Source: Phorcus lineatus
Taxonomy: Eukaryota > Mollusca > Gastropoda > Trochida > Trochidae
Reading direction: 5' to 3'
Assembly (NCBI GenBank): GCA_921293015.1
Contig: OV121096.1
Location: 6,638,285 to 6,702,284, forward strand
Length of the DNA stretch: 64,000 bases
The stretch's first letter is position 1, and each line of letters opens with the position of its first letter. Of this stretch, positions 13,655 through 26,134 are shown piece after piece. Both the position numbers and the translations under genes were made by a program. The notes under the pieces are model-generated. The model had not been told where the DNA came from. It made no database searches and saw only the letters and a program-made list of their open reading frames with translations.

Positions 13655-15288
13655 TAATCATTTTCCTTTACCACTGGAGAATTTAGACTTGCTGCCATCA
13701 CGCCAAAATTTGTGTTTTGAGTGCAGTGCCCTCTTCGGCGAAAATTTCGCATGAGATCTTTCATTGCACTATTGACATCCGTCGAAGCAGCCAGGACGGC
13801 TAGCACAGATAAATTTGGGAGATGCTGCAAGGCCTTATGTTATGAACATGTTCACATGAAATGAATAACAGTTTGCTAAGAACTTTTCATCTTAGTTTTA
13901 AAGTTTATTGAGGGATTCTTTTCTTTGGATAAGCGGTTTGACATGTTTTGCAAAAGTCTTGATCTATTACAAAATTAGTAAAAAAGCATTATCTAATAAA
14001 TCATATATCATACAAAGTTAGTGAAAAATTTAAATGATAAATCCATTGCCAGGTTTATACATCGTTCTTTAGTTTTTGCATCACACATATTATATTAAGA
14101 TACTTTCAGTTTTAATCAAACTTTGATAACTTTTTTATACAAAGATACACAAAAAGTCAAAGTTAAAAGGACCTGACCAATCACACAGAACAGGCAACTT
14201 TGAAATAAGGCTTCTGATGTTAAAAAGGTGATGCAATTAGATGTGTCTTAAGAAGAGGGTGAAGGTGTTTCCCATAGAAAACTGACAATATAAGGTTCTA
14301 TTACACAAATTGTTGTAGTCATTACGGGTGGATGCCAATTTGAACAGAAGTCTTTCCGTAGTAAATTGAGACCACAGAGATAATCCAGGATGACTTGCCT
14401 AAATATTCTGCTTAGTATCATGTTTTTATCAAGAAGTAGTATTATTTTAAATAAAGGTTTTGTTGAGTCCAAATTGTAAAAATGTTAAATGTATCACTCT
14501 TGCTTTTGGCTTTTATTGTTTTGTCGATTTCCTTTACATTCCTTTTAGATAATGAAAAAAGCATTATCGTCATATTTGGTTACATAGGTCAATGAAATAT
14601 GAGATTTATAAATAAATCCGAGTAAATCCGACTATGTGTGAACATTATCCTTTTTAAATCGTTGTTAAAGATCACGATATGAAGTTATATGATATATATA
14701 TGTCGGGAAAGCCTATTTCAGTAATTTAATAGCCTGAATAGCGCAATTTGAAAGTAATATACATGTTTTTGCTCCAGTTATTGTTTCTTTAGTGTACAGT
14801 TTTCATTTTTAAAATATCTTATCCGTTTTCAAAAGAATCATTGAAGAAGAAGCAGTACATTTATCGAATATATAGAATACCTTGGTTTAGTGAAATAGTT
14901 TCATTCAATTTTTATTTGTGGTCTTTTTATTCATATCATACAAATCGTACTTATATCAGCCTTTAATAATAACAGGTAAAATATTGCACATATTGTTTTC
15001 TATTTAAGTAAAGTTACTATTTGTTTTTGATGTGTAAATATTATTTTTATAGCAAAAATTGCCTTATGATACACTAACTATATCCGATTGTGTACGCCAT
15101 GCATGATGTTAGACGACATTTAGGCTCTATGTGTATTTTCTTAAAACAGTTCTTAAAGTAACAAGAGTTATTTCCTTCTAATGTATTTCATCTCTAATTA
15201 TAAAACCACCCAACGTTGATTACAGAAGAATTGATACCATGAAATATAGTTTTACACATAAGAATGGCTAACACATCCACATACCTAA

Positions 15289-15342
<54 letters not shown>
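15289..15342 (+). repeat. (ATT)n microsatellite
   Basis: About 17 uninterrupted TAT/ATT triplets, within unit A. Confidence 0.95.
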
Positions 15343-15680
15343 TCACAAGAATAATAATGAAATCTTTTAATATAATGTTTTCACGTTGACTTTGAGTGAT
15401 ACAACAGAGGGTTAGGATCAAATTTGAAATTTCAAATGAATCCAAAGAGTATATAGAATTCTTTTCGGGTGAAGTTAGCAGGTATATTTATCATAATAAT
15501 TTACATTGGATAGAGTAGTCATTAATTCTCGTTGAAAGAGATATTAAATCTCTGAGCTCCCGGTCAGTAGTTTGTAGTATGTTGCCAGATGCGATGAAAA
15601 AATCAAAAAACACTTTCAGCATTTCGTGTCTGCTCAAAGTGATGTATAATCATTCATTGCCAAGATTGACAAAAAAAAAA

Positions 15681-15760
15681 GGATTTGTTCCATAATTTTC
15701 TATAATTTCAACCTCTTTCTCATCATCAAAGTATTTTTTTAATCCACAGGGAATCGACGT
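15681..15760 (-). pseudogene. coding-like block, unit A, EVEIIENYGTNP
   Basis: It contains the longest identity between A and B, 38 bases. On the minus strand it reads YFDDEKEVEIIENYGTNP. One extra T in a T-run relative to B shifts the frame that follows (FLSILA in A, FLSVLA in B), and B has a 5-bp insertion before KEVE. A decayed exon of the same unidentified gene is likely. Confidence 0.4.
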
Positions 15761-16011
15761 AATTGCGTAAAATTACTTGAATTTCGTGACAATATAAAAA
15801 CTCCGTGCCTTTGTTCCAAGTTAGTATTTTCTTATTTCTGTCATTATTTAAATCACGGAAAAGATTTGTTATTGCAAACTTAAAAGACGATTTCATTACA
15901 TTGATGTAAAGAATTAAACGACATTGAGTTCAATAAAAGATTAAATATAATAAACGACTACTTCAACTGATCAATACATTTCTAATGATAGTATTTTCTC
16001 AGAACATAACA

Positions 16012-16087
16012 TGTTTCTTAAAGTCCGGAATAATAGCGTTAATGATTCTGGTGATTCTTTCGAGTTCCTGTCACTTTCATCTTTGAA
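16012..16087 (-). pseudogene. coding-like block, unit A, KDESDRNSKESPESLTLLF
   Basis: Part of an open minus-strand frame (16234-15971). The B partner (29241-29313) keeps FKDEND, KESP and LLFRT but has TAA in place of the GAA and TTA codons. A is intact here, B is broken. Its function is unknown. Confidence 0.4.
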
Positions 16088-19000
16088 CAAAAATATTGTA
16101 GAAGTTTTTAATTTTGGCTTATTTCTATTTCTAGATAAACGATGTACGAGATACAACAATGGGAATGAAGACATGTAAAAAAACGCCTTATAAACAAAGA
16201 GCATTTCAGATCTTAACCTTTGATTTAGAAACAAGTTATATTATATTAATGTACCAACATGACAAACTTACACAACTTAGCATATTATTTTGAAAATGAA
16301 ATTAAAAGAACTGGAAAGAATTATCAGTAGTCTCTCTCGAAACCATTACTAAAAATGTGTAAGTAAAAATCTGTATTTCCAATGATTTTTTATGTGATAA
16401 ATTGAACGATTGTCATGATAGTGATCACATAAAAAAACCCATTACTAAAGATATCTATTTCTCTTCACGTATATGTTTTGGTGATGAAATGAACACATTT
16501 AATTATGTCATCACATATAGAGTTATAGACGTTAGGCAGTTGTATTGAATTTCCGATTTACGTTTCAGTAACGTTGTCTTTAATTTTTTCTATATGTATA
16601 TAATGAAATGAGAATATCCTTTGTACAGTTGTATTCGTTTCAGTTCAGTTTATTGGTACCGTACAAGGGACTATACAGTATAATGCCATGACAGTGCCTA
16701 AAAACACATGGGGTCAAAATGAAATCAGATAAGATTATACTAGATTATTTTCTCATTAAATATCATTTGAACTTTTTTCGGCGAACTTTTTGCTATCACT
16801 TTAAATGTTGGTTAAAGAAATTACATTCACGTAATTTCATGAAAGATATTCAAAAATGACAATTTAATAAGATAGTCAAATAGATTGAAATTTTGAATTT
16901 TGGATCCCCATATTGCATATAACTATGAATATCATCTTTAAGAATGCATAAGAAATATGTTGGAGTTCATCTGCTTGAAAATTTAAATCTTTTGGCTGCA
17001 TAAATTAAACATGTAATAACAACTGTATTGCATGATATGTGAATATGGTTTGAAGTAATGAAAAAAACTTTTCTTAGGCAGCTCTATGCACATAAGCAGA
17101 GTTCTAAAAATTATTTCATGTACATTTCCTAGGAGTAGGACCAGTTTCTACAGCATTTATACATTTATACTACAGGAATTTATACAAATACAATTAATGT
17201 TGTCAATACATGGCTTTGACAGTTGGTGTAATACTTTCTTCTTATCATATACTAATACCAATCAATATTACTTTTGTCTGAAATTCAACGACAAAAGGGT
17301 AGTTTTGGCAACAGGCTATCAGCTTTAAACAAGGCTATTTTAAAAGCTGCAATGCAGAACTTTTTATCCACAGCATTAAGACAAAATTGAGAACTGTCTG
17401 GTGGGTTAAATCAAGGTTCTTTGTAATCTTCTGCAATTCTGTAGTTCGAAATGAAGGTGGTCAATTACCTGGGGGTTTGGGGGTTTACTAGGAGACTGAT
17501 ATTTGACATCCAACGATGTCCTTTCTTTAGCTCACTTGGTAAAAATACAACATCAAACTGTAAGAGTTGTCAATATGATGATTTTCTTTGCAAATACATG
17601 TGATACTTAATCTAATTCATATTTTCAAATAAATATAATTTATGAACACCTCGATTTCCTAAGAAACTTGCTATATAATTTATTACACTGAATTAAAACT
17701 AGAGAAAATGATATATTATTTTGTTTTCAATCTGGCAATCAACAAGAAATTTTTTAAAAACAATTTTAAAGGAAAATTGTTTCAATTTCCTTTCCCTTTT
17801 TTAATTTTCCACAATATCTGTCGATAGGAAATGTCATAAAACCGCCTCGAAAATGGACTCTTATCGTTCATCAGATTGTCTATCCATGCAACATGTTTTA
17901 CCATTCTAAAGAGTTTTATAACTCCCAATGTTATATCTCTTTTACAGAAAAAGAGTATACATGGAAAAAAGAAGTTGAACGATCACAAAATGCTAACAAC
18001 TTGCATGATATGCCTTTCATTAATATCAGTGAGGAAGATTGTTAAAGCATCAAAACAAAACTATTCTCACATATTGATTCGATAATGTGAATAACAAGGA
18101 GAAATACAATTGTGTATTTGGAATCTATTTGAGAGTGCCTAATGGTCTGTCTCAGATCTTGTGTCCTCCAGACACAGGGAAATACATTAATGATTCGTCT
18201 CGGTCGGAATCATTTCCTTATTTGTTTCCTTCATTTCGTCACAGTTTAAGATCGCATTGATTGCCATTACTTCTTATTGCCAACCAAGCTACAAGATTTC
18301 TCCTTCTCATAACATTGTAACTTCAAACCCTCTGGGACTCATTAATGATGGGAAGGCTCATAGAACCAGCTCCTGGGAGAACTTCAGTAGTCTACCGTCT
18401 ATCTAGAGACACTGAATACTTATTGCCTGAATAACGGATCATTCATTTGTAATCCTATTAATTCGATGCGTGTCTATACTTTGGATAGTATTCATAAAAA
18501 AGCTCATTATATTCAACGACCAAATGACCAATTACAATTTCCCTTATCTGAACGACAGTTAATATGCGATGGACATTTTGAAATGCTGAATTCCTTATAT
18601 CAAACTGTGGTAAAAGCATTGGTGGTAATTGATTATGATGATGGTGGCTGAAACAAACATCCACAGTTTTCTAAAAGGAGGATCAAGGACATTTAGATAA
18701 TGAACTGGAAATGTAAAAAAGTTGCAAAATTTGACTGCAGAAGTGAAATGAATCAATAACAACAAAGCTGCAGTAAAAAGTCTATTTTTAAATACTTCAA
18801 TTTGCAGCAAGTCATTAACATGATCCTGTCTCATTTTCAAGAAAAAACTTATTATTAAATGGGTAGCAATTGTTAAGAAAGCAGTTGATCTGATTTACCC
18901 GATGCAATGCCTTAATCTACTACATGTGTTCATACAATCAGATAAACTATCCAACATGTCCCACATATCATAAGTTCCTTATATCTAATGACACTAAGAT

Positions 19001-19780
19001 AAATAGCGTCATCCTTTGAAGTGAAATCTTAAATCCTTTGAAACTGAAAACTGCAACTTTATAGATTAATCATGTTTGATCTGTGTGTCAATAAGAGACT
19101 GTGTATAAAAAGTCCTAGTAAAAGCTTAAGATTCTGGTAAAATAAAAAAAAAAGGATGAAAAGGATTTTTCAATATTGATTCGATTGTACCACTTTGGAC
19201 AGTTCAAAACGGATGCATTGAATCTTCTTTGCACTATTAGTAGCCTTAATCCCAACCTATTTAGTTCAGAAGAGTAGAAATGAAGAGATCATGTCAAAGT
19301 TAGGTTTTGTTGATAGCATGCATATCAATGCATTGTTTACCTTGACTCCATGTATGTCTTGCTTGTTCTGATAAACGGTTTTTTAAAAACAGAAAATAGA
19401 TAGTTTTTATGTCCGTTTACAGTTGCTTAACAACAGTTTTTTAAATTTAGTACAAATAGCATGTAAACTAAACTAAATCTTAACTTAATTCATGGATCAT
19501 TCATTCAAATGTTACCATTTGTGAAGCAGATAAAGGTAAAACTTATTTCTCCCACTAACAGATGATCAAATAATACTTAATACTACATTTGACAGGTATT
19601 CATGGTAGACTTAGGTCAAGAATGCAGTTCTATAATTTTCATAAAATTGTCATTTGAAAATGTTTTTTGTAAAAAACCGCATGATATATCATTATATAAA
19701 CCATGTTATCCATTTTGACAAAACATTTGTGAAAATTATGCAATAGGAATTTATTGATTATGCAACAGTTTATATAGAGA

Positions 19781-19922
19781 ATACTAAACGAATGGTAATG
19801 TGATAACATTTTTATGTAACGAGTGAATGGAATTTAGTATCAGACGAACGAAAGTGAGTCTGATACCTAATTCCATTCACGAGTTGCATGAAAATGTTAT
19901 CACATTATCATGAGTTTAGTAT
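19781..19922. mobile_element. foldback element, 64-bp arms, 14-nt loop
   Basis: Arms 19781-19844 and 19859-19922 are inverted copies at roughly 88% identity, starting ATACTAAAC and ending GTTTAGTAT, with the loop CGAACGAAAGTGAG. The same termini and the following TTATTTATTACTC recur at 61668-61776. Confidence 0.85.
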
Positions 19923-19927
19923 TTTAT

Positions 19928-20775
19928 TTATTACTCAACCCCACGTATAAATATTTTTGATAAATTAATCGTCAAAACAACAGTCAGCTGATCGCGAAAC
20001 CGGCGTAAGAATATCAATCAGTCAAACAAAACATAGAAAAATATAGTTCGCTAATTGTGAAGTGTCTACATAAGTGACAAAAATCACATTAGTGAAAAAG
20101 TATTTCATTTTTAAGAAATTCATTGATATAACAAATGCAACGAATGCAAAAGCAACGAAAAATGTCAAGACATTGTACACTCGATACGTGAGTCATGACG
20201 TCATCGGAATGTGACTTCTTTCTAGGTCAGGTCAGTCAGTGTTAAAAAGTTAGCGGAGCGGTGTCAGCAGTTGAGGAGGATTGGTTGATATCATTGACTT
20301 GAATAACATAGTTGTTGATAGGACCCGTAAAGATTGAACTTAGGGAACGGGAGTTGCAAGATGTCATGTTCAGATTGTGTGCTTGTTGAGGGGGTAGCGA
20401 CAGGTTGCATGGAACATTTGATGGAAGGGCCAAGTTGTATGGCGTGGAACGGTCGGCAAAGAAAGGACGTACGTAACGAAACTACCGACGGCACAGAAGT
20501 TGTGCGATTTATTAAAAGACTGATTTATTTGTGCTGCTTTTAAGAAATATGAGAGTAATTATTGACACTTTGGATATTTTATAGTTTTGGATATTCACGT
20601 CTCGATGAGAATTCAAAATTTGAAAATCGCCATTTTCTAACTTACATGTCACGTGACTGGCAATGTCATTTGACGTTCGAAAATAGTTCCGTTTGTTCGC
20701 ACGAGATGGTTTCACACATGTGTGTTACCAACTCATTGTTAACTAATGAGTGATCTCACCACGGTTGAGTAATAA
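19928..20775. mobile_element. 848-bp segment bounded by 13-bp inverted repeats
   Basis: TTATTACTCAACC at 19928-19940 is the exact inverse of GGTTGAGTAATAA at 20763-20775. The interior is richer in G+C than its surroundings and includes TGACGTCA-like words. It abuts the foldback element, so the two may be parts of one non-autonomous transposon. Short overlapping ORFs inside look like chance. Confidence 0.55.
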
Positions 20776-21257
20776 CACGTTTTTCTTAGATTTGTTTATA
20801 TGAACAGTTGATACATGACTCATAACAGGTGTTATTAGGCCTAAAGGTCAATACTCTAGATTATGAAACCTAAGCATTGTTTTTTTAAAGGAATCATAAT
20901 CAAAACCTTCTTTTTTGAAACATTTAGCAAGGAGTGTTATTTAGTAAGATGCCTTCTTGTATACAAAACTGTTATTGGTACTCTTAAAATTTGAATCAGC
21001 CAGGAATTGGTTCTCCTTTGAAGATAAGAAATTTCTGATGTGTTCTTTTTTTTGTAACATTTATGTTCTGGATATGAAATATAATGTAACAGAAACAAAA
21101 TTCAAACCTTTCAAATTCGGAGGAGACATAACAACGTCGCCTTCAGATAAATAAAGATTGAGATGCAATTTCTTCATACTCCTTTGAAGTTACTTTTGTC
21201 ACAGTAGGCCATTAAATGAGCAAAATATGTGGTGAAGCAAAATCTCAAACCATCATA

Positions 21258-21337
21258 ATTGACAGGGACGTGAAAAAGATATATGGAACATTTGCCTCAA
21301 GTGACACAATAAAACAGGATTTCTCATTCTTTATCTG
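21258..21337 (-). pseudogene. conserved coding-like block, unit B
   Basis: Partner of 12895-12974, reading QIKNEKSCFIVSLEANVP then YIFFTSLS, open upstream as far as about 21400 and closed by TGA shortly after. It may be a terminal exon or a decayed internal one. Family not recognised. Confidence 0.5.
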
Positions 21338-22415
21338 ATCTGATGCATCCTGCTTCAATGCAGAACGGGGAGTATTTGTCCACACATAAGTTGTCAGAAC
21401 AATTGGAAACTTGTTAAAGGAGCAGTTGCACGTTATTATAATGATGTCATACACACAAATCATTTTTTAAAACATATCAAATAAACATTAGTTTATGCAA
21501 AACTGTATCAACTTTCAACCTTTCACTTTCCAAACATCTCATTACTTTACTTCATCATCCTTAGCTGTAGAAGAAATAATTAGATACAAAGCAAAAACCG
21601 CTGTCAACGATTTGTCTAAGACATTTAAATAATATTATAATATATAAATGTTCCTTCATTTTATCATTTGCAGAGGAGGTTTAGGGTTGGGATTGAGAGA
21701 GTGGAAAATGTCACAGCCATGTTAGTTGTAAAGAATTGTTTTAGATTAAAAAAAGAAGCTAGTATGTAGCTATTTTATAGGGAAAGATATGTGTTGGTTA
21801 TTCCACAGATATATTGTATGGCATGTTATTTCAGTTAATTGCTAAAAGTAATCCTAATGTGTTTACATAATAGACATATAAGAAAGGAAATACAATGAAA
21901 TATTTACCACAAAAGGTTTCTTCATATATGAAACTAGATATTGATTTACATCTTCTTTGCACCATTGCGCCTTTGCACCTTAGAAACTAATTTTCAAAAG
22001 ACATTTCACGTCAAAATAGGATACCAACATTTTGAATAAATAAATCTAGAGTCACTTCTTCACAATTACTTATCGAGGAGTTCCTTGTCCACTGATAAAT
22101 GTAAGCAGATATTTTGTTACATACAAATTGATGGAGATAACCAAAATGATTTCATAAACATATTACTTAAACTTCTTTTACTTCTCTTTGCCTGTATTTC
22201 AAACACAAAACTATTTATAAAGACAAAAGTTGTTCTTATCTATCTGCATTTGGCTCGGGGTTGCATTCAATTGGATCCATTTCAGTAACCTTAATTGATG
22301 AAGAAATTCTACTTGAAACCAATGACATACGATACAGACCCATTCGGTACATGGGATTGATGTCAATTAAACCCTTACACATAAATCACCAATTTTGTGC
22401 TACAGGGACACATTT

Positions 22416-22493
22416 GTTACCAAAGACATCCATTCCCTTCAATTTGAATGTCAGGTCATTGTTGGTGTCAGCGACATTGTGAAGACAAACGAT
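22416..22493 (-). pseudogene. coding-like block, unit B partner of 13577-13654
   Basis: It reads DTNNDLTFKLKGMDVFGN in the shared frame and continues KCVPVAQNW before a TGA. An alternative frame upstream (DDKSFVFTMSLTP) is also open, so a frameshift inside a former exon is possible. Confidence 0.4.
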
Positions 22494-23694
22494 TTATCAT
22501 CTTCCCCATTTAACTTGAGCCAGCTTTTGTCATTTGCTAATATAAAACTTGCTGCCAACCCGCCATAAGTCGTGTTTTGAATGAAGTTGAATGAAGTAGG
22601 GCTGACACAAGTCAGATCATGCATGGGAAGATGTCGATTATCTTTTTAACCTTGACTGTTGGGGAACAATTTAAAAGGACATATACAAATGATTTCATTG
22701 ACGTATACAGAGGTCTGAATACGTTAATCCATCAAATATTGCTTAGTTAGTTTTGCCCACCCCCTTCCGAAAATACTCCATCCAATTTAACCATTTTGAA
22801 ACCTAAGCTAAAGAATGATGAATGATATTTGTCAGAATTACACACAATTTCAGCCTGATGTTTTACTTATCATGATTAAAATCTGATAATACCTTACTTC
22901 TTAATCCACGAGAGACATTGCCATGGATGAACAATATAAGACAAGTATGTTTTGGCAGCCAAAGGAAAGTTTTCAGATAACAAATCATGCCTTTTGCTGT
23001 TATCCATTGAAATGTGACTTCTTTGATCTTATGATTGGGGACAATAAATACCCTGAGATAATCAAATAACTCCGTATTCACTGTTAGTTGCTGTTCAGGA
23101 GAACAAATCTTCCACTTGTACGGAGCATATTTATTCTAGTACTGGTGTCGTAATATACGAATGAATCATTCTAAATATCTATCATACATGTCTCCATAAA
23201 ATTTATAAACAGTTTTAATTCTTCATCTCATTTTTAAAGTTATTGAGCAATTCTTTTCTTTGAATGATATGGTTTGATTGACAATGAAAAAATCGTTATC
23301 TATTTACAATGTTAGATAATTAGATAACGCCATTATATAATAAATCATATATGATGCAATGTGAGTAACAGAAGTAAATGATTGTCAAAGAATTAGACTT
23401 CTTCAGCTTAAAAAGATATGTTTTATACAACTTTTTTCAGTAATTTCATCACAAATATTATTATAAGACACTTTCAGCTTGATCAAAGTTATATAACTTT
23501 TGTTTCATAAACATACACTTCAGAAAAAACAGGGATAAAAAATCTGACCAATCACAAAGATTACAAAACTTTAAAATACTGTTTCGAATGTTGAAAAAAC
23601 AATGCTATTAGACGTATCTTATAAAAAAGGGTACAAATATTTCCGATAGAAAAAGTGATAAGGTTCTGTTACGCATATTGTTGTAATGAATATA

Positions 23695-24141
23695 CAGCTG
23701 CATACCAAAAGTTTGTTCACATACCTGAATATCCTAGTGCAAATATTATGTAATTTGGCATATCTTTGAGGCATCGTAGCATCGTCATCGTTATTTAAAA
23801 ATTTAAACTCAAGTCATGTTTGTTCGTTTGTATTAAGGTATTAAGTTAGATTTTGCTGTGTTTTTTCTCAGTGAGCCGAAATAGAACATTTTAATCGATA
23901 TTTAAGGAAATAGGAAATTCGAAAATGTGACCCCTTGTCTTTTTGCATTGCCAAAATTCGAATTTTTGCACGAGAGACAAGACAATCTAACAATAAGGAT
24001 TGGCTATTTTACACATTGACACTGAAAGATGCTTTGTCGGTTCTGCTGAAGTTATTTTATTAACGTTCAAACCAAACCAAAATTACATGTTAATTGCACT
24101 AAGATACAGTAGAAAATAAACAAACTTTTGATATGCAGCTG
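23695..24141. mobile_element. 447-bp MITE with 24-bp terminal inverted repeats, TA duplication
   Basis: The left end CAGCTGCATACCAAAAGTTT and the reverse complement of the right end agree over 24 bases with one mismatch. TA flanks both sides, the target of Tc1/mariner-type transposases. There is no coding capacity. Unit A continues straight across the equivalent site, showing that this is an insertion into unit B. Confidence 0.88.
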
Positions 24142-25306
24142 TATGTACTCTGTATGTAGTCTGATTCTACCGGTGTACATGTAAGCCACAGAGAGAACCA
24201 ACGATGATTTGCATAATATTCTATTCAAAACTCAGTGTTTATCAAGTAGGAGATGGCTATACCTACATTTTTGTGTCCAAATTGTAAAAAATGTAACAAT
24301 TATTTCCGATGCTGAAATCTGTTAGAGCTTTTTATATGTTCCGTTTGAAAATTATCCCTCTTCGATAGTGAACAAGGGCACCCTCGTTATATTCAATTAC
24401 AATGTATGTGTTTCATTCGACTGAGTGGATTGTATGAAATTGAGTTTAAACTGATTTTATCAGATAAATGTAATTGTCTGTGAACCGAGCAGAGATGCAT
24501 CTTGACACTTACATTTGCATCTTAAATTGTTTTTTCATTACTGCCGCATTTGATTACCATATATCATTTATATAATTTTTATTATGTATTATTATTATGT
24601 ATTTGTTATGAATAAGAATAAAGGGAATATCTTTTACAACTGTTACTTCCTAGGATTTACTTCAAACAACCTACAAAACTGTAAGAGATGTATTATTGAA
24701 ACATGTTTAAAGAGAATATTTTTGATTATTTGATTATGACAAATTATGAGCTGTATTCGTCTCACTTTAAAAATCTATATAGCCAAATTAAATTGAACTC
24801 TTTAATTCGACTATCAAGACACCTTTTATACCCCTGTTTTGGATAACTGTCTTATTAGACTGGAGAAAGCTTTGATAAAATCATCGAAGCATGACTCGAA
24901 GCCACACCCAGCCTGTGACGTGTTAGGAGTCAGCTTTACTTAATTCAACATCCAAACAGAGTCAATAGCTTAACCGAAATAATTTCTTGATAACTTAGTA
25001 CTAAAGTGGATGATTTCTTAGTAGAAATCATATTTTGTTATCTTATACAACATCTTACACCAAGTGGCAATGTCTTTGAATTAAACAATCAATGATATAA
25101 TTACATACCTGTAAGTAGCAGAAAATTCATATATAAAGAATTTTAGAAATCGTTACATTAGATCGACTTTTTCATGAGCTTGAGCATGAGCAAAATATTG
25201 TTCTTTTAATTCATTGGTTGAATATATCTTCTACAAGTTCATTGGTTCATAATGATTGGACGTCATGACAATAAACTAAGTAGCAGTTGAATGCCAAGAG
25301 TTACCT

Positions 25307-25560
25307 TCCCGCCAGGGGCTCGGCAACTTTGTCTGCAGTAGAGAACTGTTCTACACGCAGTCAGGTTTGGGTGCAATGCTACACTGAAATTCAGCGCAGT
25401 ACCACCCATGGTTCGCTAGTTCCAGCCGATGCTCGCAGGTTTCACCGCAATACATGGCCACAATAGTGTTGCGGGCTTTCTCCCTGCAATAATACTAGCA
25501 GCCGCGATATAAGTGAAATAATCTTGAAAGCGGCGTTAAACCCCAACTCACCTCACCTCA
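25307..25560 (+). mobile_element. SINE with 13-bp target-site duplication
   Basis: Starts TCCCGCCAGGGGCTCGGC, one turn into the B-box-like head, and ends ACTCACCTCACCTCA. CCAAGAGTTACCT occurs at 25294-25306 and again at 25561-25573, an exact target duplication. Unit A has no element here. It is the best-preserved copy in the window. Confidence 0.93.
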
Positions 25561-26134
25561 CCAAGAGTTACCTCATTATGACAGGACGTTTGACATATGT
25601 TGTTAGTTACCAACAGGTTCAATCGTAAAGCCAATAGGTGTTATTAGAGACCTTTAAATTAAGAATTAAATACATAATGAGCAGCAGTTTGTCATAAATC
25701 TAAACTTCGTAACCCAGTCTGATTGTTGTGACAACATTGGTAAGACTTCTTAATTGGTGTACACGTGCTGTGGGATAGTGCGCGTAGCAACCTATTAAAA
25801 CATTGTCTTTCGCTTTAAGTTCTGTTTTCAGGTGCTAATGGTGCTGGTGTTTTGAAAAAGCCATGTTGTTATTAATATGTATACAAATCTTAGTATTAAA
25901 TCATGATATGATGTTATGTTATATTTAATGTCAGGAAGCCTATTCCAGTAACGTAATACCTTGAACAGCACTATTTGAAAGTTACTGAAATGTTTTTACT
26001 CTAGATGTAATTATAAAAAGAGTATAATTTTCATTGTTTTAAGAATGAAGTTTCATCCGTTTTCGAAAGCACCACTGGAGAAGAAGCAATGCATTTATTG
26101 CATTTATATAATGTCCTGGTTTGATGAAATAGTT

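Larger units (their letters stand above)
12555..19085. repeat. segmental duplication unit A
   Basis: Long, gapped similarity in the same orientation to unit B. It begins with ATTATGAAACCTAAG (A near 12557, B near 20861) and runs collinearly to AACTGAAAACT near 19045 (B near 32045). Strong anchors include 15681-15718 (38 identical bases in B at 28906-28943), TAAGTCCGGAATAATA-like DNA near 16019, TTCTAAAAATTATTT near 17101, and GAGACACTGAATACTTATTG near 18404. Divergence and many indels mark it as old. No intact gene is seen. Confidence 0.85.

Noticed and set aside
20242..20753. Cluster of small overlapping ORFs on both strands
   Set aside because: They fall inside the GC-richer interior of a non-autonomous element, where fewer stops are expected by chance.
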